This document shows positions 1 to 9,678 of a stretch of 64,000 nucleotides of DNA, in pieces. The notes beneath the pieces are model-generated. The model saw nothing but the letters and a program-made list of their open reading frames with translations. It was not told the DNA's origin and did no database searches. This DNA is from QHXQ01 sp038322995. GTDB lineage: Bacteria; Acidobacteriota; Blastocatellia; Pyrinomonadales; Pyrinomonadaceae. The position numbers were made by a program, and so were the translations under genes. Positions within the stretch are counted from its first letter, which is position 1. Every line of letters begins with the position of its first letter. The DNA lies in the NCBI GenBank assembly GCA_038322995.1, contig JBBQGM010000003.1, positions 1 to 64,000 of the forward strand, in the 5' to 3' direction.

Positions 1-2798
1 AGCGCGCGGTCAACGTGTGGGTTGATGCGGAGCGGCTGGCGGCTTATCACATCCCGATCACAGAGGTGCGGCAAGCCCTACAACGGCAGAACGCGGACGT
101 ACCCGGCGGTAACGTCGAGACGGGCCGGCGCGAGTTGAGCATGCGCACGCTCGGCCGCTACATAGACCCGCGCGCGATGAACGATCTCGTCGTCGCCAAC
201 TTGGGCGGCTCGCCCATACGCCTGCGCGACATCGGGCGCGTGGAGGACGGGACGAAAGAGCAACGCTCGGTCGCGTGGCTGAACGGCGTGCCGACCGTGA
301 CGCTCGAAATCCGGCGGCAGTCCGGCGCGAACACGATGGCGGTGATCGCCAACGTGAAGCGCGTGCTGCAAGGGGTCGCGCCGCAGATGCCGGCGGACGT
401 GAAACTCGAAGTCATCCGCGACCAATCGCGCTACATCAAAGAAGCGTTGCACGAAATTCAACTGCACTTGGTCTTGGGCAGTCTCCTCGCCTGCCTCGTC
501 GTCCTCGCCTTCATGCGTTCGTGGCGTTCGACCATCATCGCTGGCATCGCTATCCCCGCCTCCGTCGTCTCCACCTTCGGCATGATGCGTGCGCTCAACT
601 TCACGCTCAACAGCGTGACGATGCTCGCGCTCGTCTTGATGGTCGGCATCGTGATTGACGATGCGATTGTCGTGTTAGAGAACATCTTCCGCTTCATCGA
701 AGAGAAGAAGATGACGCCGATGCGTGCGGCCAAAGAGGCGACCGCCGACATCGGCCTCGCCGTCATGGCCACGACCTTCTCGCTCGTCGTCATCTTCGTG
801 CCCGTCTCGTTCATGTCGTCGATCTCCGGGCGCTTTCTCTATCAATTCGGCATCACGGCGGCGGTCGCCATCCTTGTCAGCCTGCTCGTCTCCTTCACGC
901 TCACGCCGATGATGAGCGCGCGGCTGTTGCGCACGGAAGATGCTGGCAAAGGACACGGCGGTGGGCATGATGGACACGGGCAACCGGCCGCATCACGGCG
1001 CGGTTTCTATGGCTTGATCGAGCGCACGTACACGCACATGCTCGCGTTTGCGATGCGCCATCGGCTCGCGGTGGCCGCGCTCGCGCTCGTGGTCGTGGCG
1101 GCGAACGTGCCGCTCTATCGCGTGGTCAAACAGGAGTACATTCCGTCGGATGTGGACGAAGCCGAGTTCGACGTGAACGCGAACGCGCCCGAAGGCACGA
1201 GCGTAGCCACGATGGCCGAAGCGATGCGCGCCATCGAGTCCGACATACGCGCAACGCCCGGCGTGCGGCTGGTGTTGGCACAGGCGGGCGGTTCGTTTCT
1301 CGGCGGCGTCAATCAAGGCACGGCTTACGTCCGCATCGCGCCGCACGAGGAGCGCACGTTCTCGCTCTCGCGCCTGTGGGCGGCGACAAAGCGCGGCCAT
1401 CCGCTCGATGCCTGGCGCGGCAACTATAAACAGAGCGACGTGATGCAGGAGGTGCGGCGGCGTCTGAAGCAGTACGCGCCGATCCGCACGGGCGTGCGCA
1501 ACGCGCCCTCGTTCAATCTCGGCGGCGGCAACTTCGATATAGACTTCTCCATTCGCGGCCCCGAACTGCAACCGCTCGCAAGGTACGCCGAAGAATTGCG
1601 CACGCGCAGCCAGCAACTCGGCGGCATCGTGGACGCGGACACGACATTGAAACTCGACAAGCCGGAACTGCGCGTGCAGATCGACCGCCAGCGCGCGGCC
1701 GATCTCGGCGTGGACGCATCGGACATCGCCACATCGTTGCGTCTGATGGTCGGCGGCGATCAGCGCGTGACGCGCTTTCGTGATGAATCGGTGAATGAAG
1801 ATTACGACATAGAGTTGCGTCTGTCGGAGCGCGACCGTAGCGACAAGAACACGATCTCGCGGCTCTTCGTGCCTTCGTCACGCGGCGGCTTGATCAGTCT
1901 TAATAATCTTGTCGCGATCAAAGAAGGCATTAGCCCTTCGCGCATTGATCGCATGGATCGCCAGCGACAAGTTTCGCTGCGTGCGAACGTCGCGCCCGGC
2001 TTCGCGCTCGCCGACCGGCTCGAAGCGTTGCGCGGCGCAGTCAAAGAGATGAACCTGCCGCCCGCGTACACGACGGCCGTCTCAGGGCGCGGGCGCGAAC
2101 TTGAACGCACCTTCTACGAGTTCATCTGGGCCTTCCTGCTCTCCATCGCGTTCATGTACATGATCCTCGCGTCGCAGTTCGAGAGTCTCGTCCACCCCGT
2201 CACGATCTTGCTCAGCCTGCCGCTCGCCGTGCCGTTCGCGCTACTGTCGCTCTGGGGCACGGGCGACACGTTGAATCTCTACTCCGCGCTCGGCGTGCTG
2301 GTGCTGTTCGGCGTGGTCAAGAAAAATTCCATCTTGCAGATCGATCATACGAACAACCTGCGCGCGAACGGACTGCCACGCTACGACGCGATTATGCAGG
2401 CCAACCGCGACCGCCTGCGGCCCATTTTGATGACGACGCTCGCGCTCGTCGCCGGCATGACGCCGCTCGCGCTCGGCACAGGCCCCGGCGCAGAAGAACG
2501 CCGCTCCATCGCCGTCGTCGTCATCGGCGGGCAGACGCTCTCGCTGCTCTTGACACTCATCGCCACGCCGGTCTTCTATTCGCTCTTTGACGACCTGGCC
2601 GCGCGCCACGCCTGGCTCGCCCGCGCGCAAGCTTTGCGCGCCCTGCCGCGCCGCGTCAAAACGGCCTTCGCGCGCTCGCAGCCGCGAAGAGATGAGCGTG
2701 AGCCGGACGGTGTGCCCCAAGATGTGCTGTTGGACATGAAACACGCGCCAGCCCTTGAGGAAGAACACGCGGAGGTCGGCGCAAGCAGCGGCGATTGA
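1..2798 (+). CDS. RND efflux pump inner-membrane permease, 3' portion
   Basis: Inner-membrane proton-driven RND transporter (AcrB/HAE1/MdtBC-like), normally working with a periplasmic adaptor and an outer-membrane channel. The reading frame is open to the left edge (codons run from base 3), so the true start lies outside the window and roughly the first tenth or more of the protein is missing; a GTG at 15 is internal. Visible features: porter subdomains, a transmembrane bundle with the proton-relay pair in GIVIDDAIVVLEN near residue 215, a second periplasmic half, and a second bundle with the conserved GVVKKNSILQ and LRPILMTTLA segments. An odd Gly/His-rich cytoplasmic loop (GHGGGHDGHG) sits between the two halves. 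The C-terminal tail is long and charged. Substrate cannot be read from sequence. The next gene starts 68 bases downstream. Confidence 0.95.
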   Translation, partial: RAVNVWVDAERLAAYHIPITEVRQALQRQNADVPGGNVETGRRELSMRTLGRYIDPRAMNDLVVANLGGSPIRLRDIGRVEDGTKEQRSVAWLNGVPTVTLEIRRQSGANTMAVIANVKRVLQGVAPQMPADVKLEVIRDQSRYIKEALHEIQLHLVLGSLLACLVVLAFMRSWRSTIIAGIAIPASVVSTFGMMRALNFTLNSVTMLALVLMVGIVIDDAIVVLENIFRFIEEKKMTPMRAAKEATADIGLAVMATTFSLVVIFVPVSFMSSISGRFLYQFGITAAVAILVSLLVSFTLTPMMSARLLRTEDAGKGHGGGHDGHGQPAASRRGFYGLIERTYTHMLAFAMRHRLAVAALALVVVAANVPLYRVVKQEYIPSDVDEAEFDVNANAPEGTSVATMAEAMRAIESDIRATPGVRLVLAQAGGSFLGGVNQGTAYVRIAPHEERTFSLSRLWAATKRGHPLDAWRGNYKQSDVMQEVRRRLKQYAPIRTGVRNAPSFNLGGGNFDIDFSIRGPELQPLARYAEELRTRSQQLGGIVDADTTLKLDKPELRVQIDRQRAADLGVDASDIATSLRLMVGGDQRVTRFRDESVNEDYDIELRLSERDRSDKNTISRLFVPSSRGGLISLNNLVAIKEGISPSRIDRMDRQRQVSLRANVAPGFALADRLEALRGAVKEMNLPPAYTTAVSGRGRELERTFYEFIWAFLLSIAFMYMILASQFESLVHPVTILLSLPLAVPFALLSLWGTGDTLNLYSALGVLVLFGVVKKNSILQIDHTNNLRANGLPRYDAIMQANRDRLRPILMTTLALVAGMTPLALGTGPGAEERRSIAVVVIGGQTLSLLLTLIATPVFYSLFDDLAARHAWLARAQALRALPRRVKTAFARSQPRRDEREPDGVPQDVLLDMKHAPALEEEHAEVGASSGD

Positions 2799-2866
2799 CT
2801 TGCACCGCCGATGACAGCAGAATAGCCGCCCGCAGCGCATTAGTATCAAGGCCCAAAGTACAAGGC

Positions 2867-5098
2867 ATGCAAACAAACAACGTCGGCAAACCTGTCCCGC
2901 GTAAAGAGGGACGTAGCAAAGTCACGGGCGCGGCGCGCTACATAGACGACTTGCGCATGGATGGCATGCTGTATGGCGCGACCGTGCGCAGCCCCGCGCC
3001 GCGCGGGCGCATCAGCGCGATCAAATTTGGCGACGGCATCGCGTGGGACGAGTTCATCATCGTGACGGCGAAAGATATTCCGGGTGAGAACTGCGTCGCG
3101 CTCATCCTGCTCGATCAGCCGTATCTGGCCGCCGAGTTTGTCAATCACGCCGAAGAGCCGGTCGTGCTGCTCGCGCATGCGGATAAGTATCTATTGGAGA
3201 AAGCGCGCCGCGCCGTGACCATTGAGATCGAACCGCTGCCGCCCGTCTTCACGCTCGCAGAATCGTTGGCGCAGCAAGCCATCATCTGGGGCGAGGATAA
3301 CGTCTTCAAATCTTATCTGGTGGACAAAGGCAACATTGATGAGGTGTGGGCGACAGCCGATCTGATCATCGAAGGCGAATACTACACGGGCGCGCAGGAG
3401 CAGTTGTACATTGAGACGAACGGCGTCATCGCGGTGGCGAACGAACAAGCGGGCGTGACCGTGTGGGGTTCGATGCAGTGTCCTTACTACGTGCATAAGG
3501 CGCTCTTGAAATTGTTCGCGCTGCCGGAAGACAAAATCCGCGTGATCCAGGCGGAGACGGGCGGCGGCTTCGGCGGCAAGGAAGAGTATCCTTCGATGAT
3601 CGCGGGCCACGCCGCACTGCTGTCGTGGCAAGCGGCTGGGCGGCCCGTCAAAATTATTTACGACCGCGCCGAAGATATGGTCGCCACGACGAAGCGGCAT
3701 CCGTCGCGCACGCGCCATCGCACGGCTGTGACGAAGGACGGCAAACTGCTCGGCATGGAGATCGACTTCGTGGTTGATGGCGGCGCATATGCGACGCTCT
3801 CGTCCGTCGTATTGTCGCGTGGCACGATCCACGCGGCGGGGCCTTATGCCTGCCCGCACGTGCGTATTAATGCCAACGCGGTTGCGACAAACGTGCCGCC
3901 GCACGGGGCCTTTCGCGGCTTCGGCGCACCGCAGTCGATCTTCGCGCTTGAGCGGCAAATGGATAAAGTCGCGGGCGTGGTCGGCCTCAGCCCCGAAGAG
4001 TTTCGGCGGCGCAACTTCATCCATGAGGGAGAGACGACCGCGACGGGGCAAGTGATCCGCGAGCCGGTGGACATGGACGGGCTGTTAGCGCGAGCGTTTG
4101 CGTTGACGGATTATCAAGCCAAGCGTGAGCGGTTCGCGCGGGAGAATGTTGGCCGCACGCAGAAGAAGGGGATCGGCTTCGCGTCGTTCATGCACGGCGC
4201 AGGGTTCACCGGTTCAGGGGAAGTTTATTTGCAATCAATCGTCGGCGCGGAAGCGACGGCCGAAGGGCGCGTGCAGATTCTCGCTGCCAGCACAGAGATC
4301 GGGCAGGGCACGAACACGGTCTTCGCGCAGATCGCGGCCGATGCGTTGCAGCTCGATTACGAATTGTTCGACATCATGCAGCCCGACACCGGCAATGTGC
4401 CAAACAGTGGCCCGACCGTCGCGTCGCGCACCACGATGATCGTGGGCAAGTTGGTCGAATCGGCCGCGCTCGGACTGCGCCAGACGCTGCAAGGCGCGGG
4501 TTTGCTGCCGGAGCCGTACACGGCGGATGATTGGCGCGCAGCTTGTCGGCAACATATCGAGCAACATGGTGCGCTGAAATCTTTCAGCCAGTACAGCCCG
4601 CCGCCGGGCGTGCATTGGGACGAGGGCAAGTATCAGGGCGACGCCTACGGCACTTATGCGTGGGCGGTTTACGTGGCCGAGGTCACGGTTGATCTGTTGA
4701 CGTATGAAGCGCGCGTGGATGATTTCGTCGCGGTGCAGGAGGTGGGCAAGGTCGTTCACCCGATCTTGGCGGCGGGCCAGATCGAGGGCGGCGTGGCGCA
4801 AGCTATCGGCTTCACCTTATATGAGAACGTGGTTTGGGCGAACGGGCGCATGATCAATAATCAGATGACGAACTACATTATGCCGACCGCAGCCGACATC
4901 CCGCCGATCCGCGTCCACTTCGAGGAGCAGCCATATCCTTACGGCCCCGGCGGCGCGAAAGGCATCGGTGAGTTGCCGATGGACGGCGGTGCGCCCGCGA
5001 TCCTGAACGCGATTGAACATGCCACCGGCGTTGCCTTCAACCACGTACCATTGATGCCGGAGGCATTGATGGAGACGCTAAGCCAACAAGACGCATGA
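2867..5098 (+). CDS. Xanthine dehydrogenase, molybdopterin-binding subunit
   Basis: Large catalytic subunit of the xanthine dehydrogenase family (743 residues); oxidises hypoxanthine and xanthine to urate at a molybdenum cofactor. I chose the ATG at 2867 (MQTNNVGKPVPRKEG), because family members begin shortly before the VGxPxxRxxGxxKVTG segment; the frame is open upstream but that part is not conserved in character. Mo-cofactor motifs are present: GGGFGGKEE near residue 230, FRGFGAPQSI near 348, and AKGIGE near 700, whose Glu is the expected catalytic base. It is the first gene of the purine operon and overlaps the Fe-S subunit gene by 4 bases (ATGA). The purine context supports xanthine over other substrates of this family. 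No XdhC-type cofactor-insertion gene is in the window. Confidence 0.93.
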   Translation: MQTNNVGKPVPRKEGRSKVTGAARYIDDLRMDGMLYGATVRSPAPRGRISAIKFGDGIAWDEFIIVTAKDIPGENCVALILLDQPYLAAEFVNHAEEPVVLLAHADKYLLEKARRAVTIEIEPLPPVFTLAESLAQQAIIWGEDNVFKSYLVDKGNIDEVWATADLIIEGEYYTGAQEQLYIETNGVIAVANEQAGVTVWGSMQCPYYVHKALLKLFALPEDKIRVIQAETGGGFGGKEEYPSMIAGHAALLSWQAAGRPVKIIYDRAEDMVATTKRHPSRTRHRTAVTKDGKLLGMEIDFVVDGGAYATLSSVVLSRGTIHAAGPYACPHVRINANAVATNVPPHGAFRGFGAPQSIFALERQMDKVAGVVGLSPEEFRRRNFIHEGETTATGQVIREPVDMDGLLARAFALTDYQAKRERFARENVGRTQKKGIGFASFMHGAGFTGSGEVYLQSIVGAEATAEGRVQILAASTEIGQGTNTVFAQIAADALQLDYELFDIMQPDTGNVPNSGPTVASRTTMIVGKLVESAALGLRQTLQGAGLLPEPYTADDWRAACRQHIEQHGALKSFSQYSPPPGVHWDEGKYQGDAYGTYAWAVYVAEVTVDLLTYEARVDDFVAVQEVGKVVHPILAAGQIEGGVAQAIGFTLYENVVWANGRMINNQMTNYIMPTAADIPPIRVHFEEQPYPYGPGGAKGIGELPMDGGAPAILNAIEHATGVAFNHVPLMPEALMETLSQQDA

Positions 5099-5589
5099 GT
5101 AACAAGACTGCGAACACAGTGGCCGTGACTTGTACGGTGAATGGTGTGCGGCACACGCTGACCGCGCACCCCTTGGCGCGGCTGCTCGACGTGCTGCGCG
5201 AGCAGTTAGAGTTGACCGGCACGAAGGAGGGTTGCGGCGAAGGCGAGTGCGGCGCATGCTCCGTATCGATTGACGGCGAGTTGGTCAACAGTTGTCTTGT
5301 GCCGGTGCTGCAAGTCGCGGGCACGGAGATCAAAACGATTGAAGGTGTGGCCGCCGGCGCGCAACTGGATGCGGTGCAAGCGGCGTTCATCGAAACGGGC
5401 GGCGCGCAATGCGGCATCTGTACACCGGGCATGATCATGGCAGCAATAAATCTGCTCGCCCAGACGCCGCAGCCGACTGAGGCGGAGATACGCAACGGGC
5501 TCGCGGGCAATCTCTGCCGCTGCACCGGCTACATGAAAATCTTCGACGCGGTGGTGCGCGCCTGCCAACGCACGGGAGTTGAGTGTTGA
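5095..5589 (+). CDS. Xanthine dehydrogenase, [2Fe-2S] subunit
   Basis: Small electron-transfer subunit (164 residues) with two [2Fe-2S] clusters, passing electrons from the Mo subunit to the FAD subunit. The plant-type ferredoxin cluster ligands are Cys47, Cys52, Cys55 and Cys67 (CGEGECGAC). The C-terminal helical cluster ligands are Cys106, Cys109, Cys141 and Cys143 (CGIC and CRC). Length is normal for the family. The start overlaps the stop of the Mo subunit as ATGA, and its own stop overlaps the FAD subunit start, which implies translational coupling of all three subunits in a fixed ratio. Confidence 0.95.
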   Translation: MSNKTANTVAVTCTVNGVRHTLTAHPLARLLDVLREQLELTGTKEGCGEGECGACSVSIDGELVNSCLVPVLQVAGTEIKTIEGVAAGAQLDAVQAAFIETGGAQCGICTPGMIMAAINLLAQTPQPTEAEIRNGLAGNLCRCTGYMKIFDAVVRACQRTGVEC

Positions 5590-6452
5590 GAGCGTACCTG
5601 CCTGATTACGAATTGCGTGCGCCGCACGACCTCGCGGCTACGCTTGAGTTGTTGGCGCGCGAGCCGGGCGTGTGGCGTGCGTTGGCGGGCGGGACGGATG
5701 TGCTCGTGCTGCTCGAAGCAGGGCTATTGGCACACAAACAATTCTTAAGCATCTGGCATCTGCCTGAACTCAAGGGCATCGAGGTTACGCCGGATCACAT
5801 CACGCTCGGTGCGTTGACGACGTACACACAGGTGCAACGGCACGAGACGATGCAGCGCGAGTTTCCGTTGTTGTGCGCGGCGGCGCGCGAGACGGGGGGG
5901 ATCGCCATTCAGAATCGCGGCACGCTCGGCGGCAACGTCGTCAACGCCTCGCCCGCCGCCGACTCGCCGCCCGCGCTGCTTGTCTATGACGCGGAACTTG
6001 AATTTGTCTCAACCCGCGGCTCGCGGCGCATCGCTTACGACGGTTTCCATACCGGCTACAAACAGATGAACATGCAGCCCGACGAACTGTTGTGGCGCAT
6101 ACATCTGCCGCGCCGCACACACGAATGGCAAACGTATTATCGCAAGGTCGGCACGCGCAAAGCACAGGCGATCTCGAAAGTCTGCATCGCCGCCGCCGCG
6201 CGGCTGCACGATGGGCGCATCGATGATGTCCGCATCACGCTTGGCAGCGTTGCGCCGACGGTCGTGCGCTGTGTGCGAACGGAAGCATTGCTGCGCGCGC
6301 ACCGGCTCGACGAAGCAACTATCAAAGCTGCGCGCGCGCTGTTGCTGCAAGAGATCGCGCCGATTGACGACTTGCGCTCGACGGCCGCATACCGGCTGCG
6401 CGTCGCGGCGAATTTGTTGACGGATTTCTTGGGGCAGTTGGCTCAAACATGA
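5583..6452 (+). CDS. Xanthine dehydrogenase, FAD-binding subunit
   Basis: FAD-binding subunit (289 residues) of the three-part xanthine dehydrogenase. The N-terminal FAD-binding fold shows GGTDVLVLL near residue 36 and RGTLGGNVVNASPAADSPP near 105-123, the diagnostic flavin-binding segment. The C-terminal CO-dehydrogenase-flavoprotein-like domain follows. The start is either GTG at 5583 or TTG at 5586; both overlap the end of the Fe-S subunit. There is no ATG near the conserved N-terminus. Its stop overlaps the allantoinase start by 4 bases. Confidence 0.93.
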   Translation: MLRAYLPDYELRAPHDLAATLELLAREPGVWRALAGGTDVLVLLEAGLLAHKQFLSIWHLPELKGIEVTPDHITLGALTTYTQVQRHETMQREFPLLCAAARETGGIAIQNRGTLGGNVVNASPAADSPPALLVYDAELEFVSTRGSRRIAYDGFHTGYKQMNMQPDELLWRIHLPRRTHEWQTYYRKVGTRKAQAISKVCIAAAARLHDGRIDDVRITLGSVAPTVVRCVRTEALLRAHRLDEATIKAARALLLQEIAPIDDLRSTAAYRLRVAANLLTDFLGQLAQT

Positions 6453-7822
6453 CCGCGACCAACTTCGTCATACGCGGCCGGCGGGTCGTGCTCCCGGATG
6501 CGACCGCGCCAGCCGCGGTGCAGGTACGTGCTGGCCGCATCGTCGCGGTCGGGGCGTGGGCCGACGTGCCGCCGCACTATGAATTGATTGACATCGCGGA
6601 CGAGATGGTCGTCATGCCCGGTCTGGTGGATACGCACGTGCATATCAACGAGCCGGGGCGTACCGCTTGGGAAGGTTTCGCGTCGGCAACGCGCGCGGCC
6701 GCAGCCGGCGGCGTGACGACGCTCGTGGACATGCCGCTCAACAGCGTGCCCGCGACGACGACGCTCGCCGGTCTGCTGACGAAACGTGCGCGGGCGCAAA
6801 CGCAATGTCGCGTTGACGTGGGTTTTTGGGGCGGCGTCGTGCCGGGCAACGTGGCCGAGTTAGCGCCAATGCACGCGGCGGGCGTCGTCGGCTTCAAGTG
6901 CTTTCTGGTGCCGTCGGGCGTGGACGAGTTTCCGCATGTGACCGAATCGGACTTGCGCGTGGCGTTGCCGGAGTTGGCGCGGCTGGGCACGCTGCTGATC
7001 GTCCATGCCGAACTACAAGCGCCGATTGCTGCGGCGCTCGCGGCGGCGCAAGGGATAGAGGCAGACCCGCGCCACTATGCGACGTTCCTGGCGACGCGGC
7101 CCAAAGCAGCGGAGGATGAAGCGGTCGCGCTAATGATCCGGCTCTGCCAGGCGACGGGTGCGCGGGTGCATATCGTGCATCACTCGTCAGCAACCTCTTT
7201 GTCGTTGCTGCGCGCGGCCAAAGCTGAAGGCTTGCCCTTGACGGCCGAAACGTGCCCGCACTATCTCACCTTCGTGGCCGAGGATGTGCCGGACGGCGCG
7301 ACCGAGTACAAATGCTGCCCGCCGATCCGCGAGCGCGCGAACCGCGAAGCGTTGTGGCGTGCGCTCGATGAAGGTGTACTCGACATGATCGTCTCGGATC
7401 ATTCACCGTGCCCGCCGGAGTTGAAGCGGCCCGAAGTGGGCGATTTCCTGCAAGCGTGGGGCGGCATCAGTTCGCTACAACTGCGCCTGCCGGTGATGTG
7501 GACGGGGGCCCGTGAGCGTGGGATTTCGCTCAATCACTTAGTGGCATGGCTCGCGGCCGCACCTGCGCGGCTGGTGCGGCTGGAGAACAGAAAGGGCGCG
7601 CTCAAGGTTGGTTGTGATGCGGACATCGTCGTCTGGCGACCGGAGGCGCAGTTTCAGGTTGCGGCAGAGCTGCTCCACCACCGGCACAAACTGACGCCGT
7701 ATGCGGGCCAACTGTTGCGCGGCGTGGTCGAGACCACATACCTGCGCGGCGTGAAGATTTACGAGCGCGGCGAGTTTCTCAACGAAGCGGCAGGCGCGCT
7801 GCTGCTGCGAGGTGACGCTTGA
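6449..7822 (+). CDS. allB: Allantoinase
   Basis: Cyclic amidohydrolase (457 residues) hydrolysing allantoin to allantoate. The dinuclear-metal ligands expected for the family are visible: DTHVH (His63, His65), the carbamylated Lys in VGFKCFLVPSG near residue 150, His in IVHAE, His in HIVHHSS, and the Asp in SDHSP near 316. GVTTLVDMPLNSVPATT and the YKCCPP segment favour allantoinase over dihydroorotase or hydantoinase. The start overlaps the preceding stop (ATGA), and the stop overlaps the allantoicase start by one base (TGATG), keeping it in the purine operon. Confidence 0.95.
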   Translation: MTATNFVIRGRRVVLPDATAPAAVQVRAGRIVAVGAWADVPPHYELIDIADEMVVMPGLVDTHVHINEPGRTAWEGFASATRAAAAGGVTTLVDMPLNSVPATTTLAGLLTKRARAQTQCRVDVGFWGGVVPGNVAELAPMHAAGVVGFKCFLVPSGVDEFPHVTESDLRVALPELARLGTLLIVHAELQAPIAAALAAAQGIEADPRHYATFLATRPKAAEDEAVALMIRLCQATGARVHIVHHSSATSLSLLRAAKAEGLPLTAETCPHYLTFVAEDVPDGATEYKCCPPIRERANREALWRALDEGVLDMIVSDHSPCPPELKRPEVGDFLQAWGGISSLQLRLPVMWTGARERGISLNHLVAWLAAAPARLVRLENRKGALKVGCDADIVVWRPEAQFQVAAELLHHRHKLTPYAGQLLRGVVETTYLRGVKIYERGEFLNEAAGALLLRGDA

Positions 7823-8826
7823 TGGAATTTACCGAACTGGTTGACCTGGCGGCGGAACGGCTCGGCGGCGCGGTGCTGGCCGCGAACGACGATTTCTTCG
7901 CGCCCAAAGAGAATTTGTTGAAGGCGAGCGCGCCGGTTTGGCGTGAAGGCGAGTACACGGAGCGCGGCAAGTGGATGGACGGCTGGGAATCGCGGCGGCG
8001 GCGCACGCCCGGGTTCGATTGGTGTCTGATCCGGCTAGGTCTGCCCGGCATCGTGCGCGGCGTCGTCGTGGACACGAGCTTCTTTCGCGGTAATTATCCG
8101 GAGCAGTGTTCTATCGAAGCCTGCGCGGTGGATGGGCAACCGGCTGCCGAACGACTATTGCACGACGCGACGGTATGGCATGAACTGCTGCCGCCAGCGC
8201 AACTTAACGGGGATGCGCAGAATCCGTTTGCGATTGAGTCTGCGGAACGTTGCACGCATTTGCGTCTGAAGATTTATCCGGATGGCGGCGTCGCGCGTTT
8301 GCGGGTGTACGGCGAGGTTGCGCCGGATTGGCCGCGCATCGCGCGGTTCGGGTTGGTTGATCTCGCGGCGGTTGAGCATGGCGGTCTGGTGCTCGCGTGC
8401 AGCGACATGTTCTTTGGTCATCGGCACAACCTGATCATGCCGGGCCGGGCCGCCGATATGAGCGACGGTTGGGAGACGAAGCGGCGGCGCGGCCCCGGTT
8501 ACGATTGGGTCGTGATTAAACTCGGCGCACGCGGCACGATCCAGCAGGTCGAAGTGGACACGGCGCACTTCAAAGGTAACTACCCCGATAGTTGCGCGCT
8601 CGAAGGCTGCGCCGCGCCCGACTGGACAACGGGTACGGACGCGCTTGCGAGTTGCGCCTGGACTGAGTTGTTGCCCCAGACGAAACTGCAAGCGCATACA
8701 CGCCATCTCTTCGCTGAAGAGTTGCAACCCTTAGGCGTGCTTTCGCACGTGCGCTTTAACATCTACCCGGACGGTGGCGTTAGCCGGCTGCGGCTTTATG
8801 GACAGGTGGCGGATGGCGGTGTGTGA
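7822..8826 (+). CDS. alc: Allantoicase
   Basis: Hydrolyses allantoate to ureidoglycolate and urea. The 334-residue protein contains the two tandem jelly-roll repeats typical of allantoicase. Each repeat has a LVDLAAxxxGG start, a DGWExxRRR(G/T)PG(F/Y)DW segment and a VDTxxFxGNYPxxC segment; the first is near residues 3-105 and the second near 170-265. I take the ATG at 7822; a TTG codon directly before it is unlikely to be used. The end overlaps the next gene by 14 bases. Its product is the last intermediate this operon can make: neither ureidoglycolate lyase nor urease is in the window. Confidence 0.96.
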   Translation: MEFTELVDLAAERLGGAVLAANDDFFAPKENLLKASAPVWREGEYTERGKWMDGWESRRRRTPGFDWCLIRLGLPGIVRGVVVDTSFFRGNYPEQCSIEACAVDGQPAAERLLHDATVWHELLPPAQLNGDAQNPFAIESAERCTHLRLKIYPDGGVARLRVYGEVAPDWPRIARFGLVDLAAVEHGGLVLACSDMFFGHRHNLIMPGRAADMSDGWETKRRRGPGYDWVVIKLGARGTIQQVEVDTAHFKGNYPDSCALEGCAAPDWTTGTDALASCAWTELLPQTKLQAHTRHLFAEELQPLGVLSHVRFNIYPDGGVSRLRLYGQVADGGV

Positions 8827-9331
8827 AGGTCTCGCAAAATTGAACGCCCTCGCCGCGCCGGCAGCGGAAGGCGAATTGCTTAAATGCTGCGGCTCGACCG
8901 CATGGGCGCGGGCGCTGGCAGCGCAGCGTCCGTTCGCGGACGTGGCCGAACTATTGCACGTGGCTGATGATGTCTGGTGGAGTTTGCGCGCGGCCGATTG
9001 GCAGGAAGCGTTTAGCAGCCACCCGCGCATCGGCGAGCAGGCGGCGGCGCGGGCACAAGCGGCTGCGGCGCAAGCGTGGTCGGCAGAGGAGCAAGCGGGC
9101 ACGCAGGCGGCGGCACAAACGATTATGGAAGAACTCGCCGCCGCCAACCGCACGTATGCGGAGAAGTTTGGCTACATCTTCATCGTCTGCGCGACGGGCA
9201 AGACGGCCGCCGAGATGCTCACGCTCTTGCACGCCCGCATGCCGAACGATCCCGATATTGAGTTGCGTAACGCCGCCGCCGAGCAGGGCAAGATCACGCG
9301 CCTGAGACTGGAAAAACTTTTAGCCGCATGA
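8813..9331 (+). CDS. uraD: 2-oxo-4-hydroxy-4-carboxy-5-ureidoimidazoline decarboxylase
   Basis: OHCU decarboxylase, making S-allantoin stereospecifically after 5-hydroxyisourate hydrolysis. From the ATG at 8813 (preceded by GGTGGCGG) the protein is 172 residues, normal for the family. The frame also has an ATG at 8798, further inside allantoicase, which I consider less likely. Family marks are the catalytic His in SSHPRIG near residue 70 and the FGYIFIVCATGK segment near 120. An Ala-rich helical stretch near residues 75-110 is longer than usual in composition. It overlaps allantoicase at its start and the hydrolase gene uraH at its stop (ATGA). Confidence 0.93.
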   Translation: MAVCEGLAKLNALAAPAAEGELLKCCGSTAWARALAAQRPFADVAELLHVADDVWWSLRAADWQEAFSSHPRIGEQAAARAQAAAAQAWSAEEQAGTQAAAQTIMEELAAANRTYAEKFGYIFIVCATGKTAAEMLTLLHARMPNDPDIELRNAAAEQGKITRLRLEKLLAA

Positions 9332-9669
9332 GCGCCATCACCACCCATGTGCTCGATACGGCGCGCGGACGACCCGCCGCTGGCGTGGCGGTTGTCCTTG
9401 AATTGCAAACGGCCCAAGGCTGGCAAGTGTTGGGGCAAAGCGCGACCGACACGGACGGCCGTGTGCGTGCCCTGCTGCCGGCGGACTTCCTGCTTGCGCC
9501 GGGCACGTACCGGCTCACGTTTGACACCGCTGCCTACTTCGCCGCAGGGCAGAGCGAGAGCTTTTACGCGCAGGTTATGATCAACTTCGTCGTGCGCGAC
9601 GAGACACAGCACTATCACGTGCCGCTCTTGCTCAGTCCGTTCGGCTACTCCACCTATCGCGGGAGCTAA
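9328..9669 (+). CDS. uraH: 5-hydroxyisourate hydrolase (transthyretin-like)
   Basis: Transthyretin-like hydrolase (113 residues) converting 5-hydroxyisourate to OHCU. It shows the N-terminal THVLDTARGRPA motif and the C-terminal YRGS tetrapeptide that marks HIU hydrolases and separates them from true transthyretin. It is cytoplasmic, with no signal peptide. The start overlaps uraD by 4 bases, and a GGGAG ribosome-binding sequence for the following membrane protein lies over its last codons. It acts between PuuD and UraD in the pathway. Confidence 0.96.
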   Translation: MSAITTHVLDTARGRPAAGVAVVLELQTAQGWQVLGQSATDTDGRVRALLPADFLLAPGTYRLTFDTAAYFAAGQSESFYAQVMINFVVRDETQHYHVPLLLSPFGYSTYRGS

Positions 9670-9678
9670 GTAAACTTA

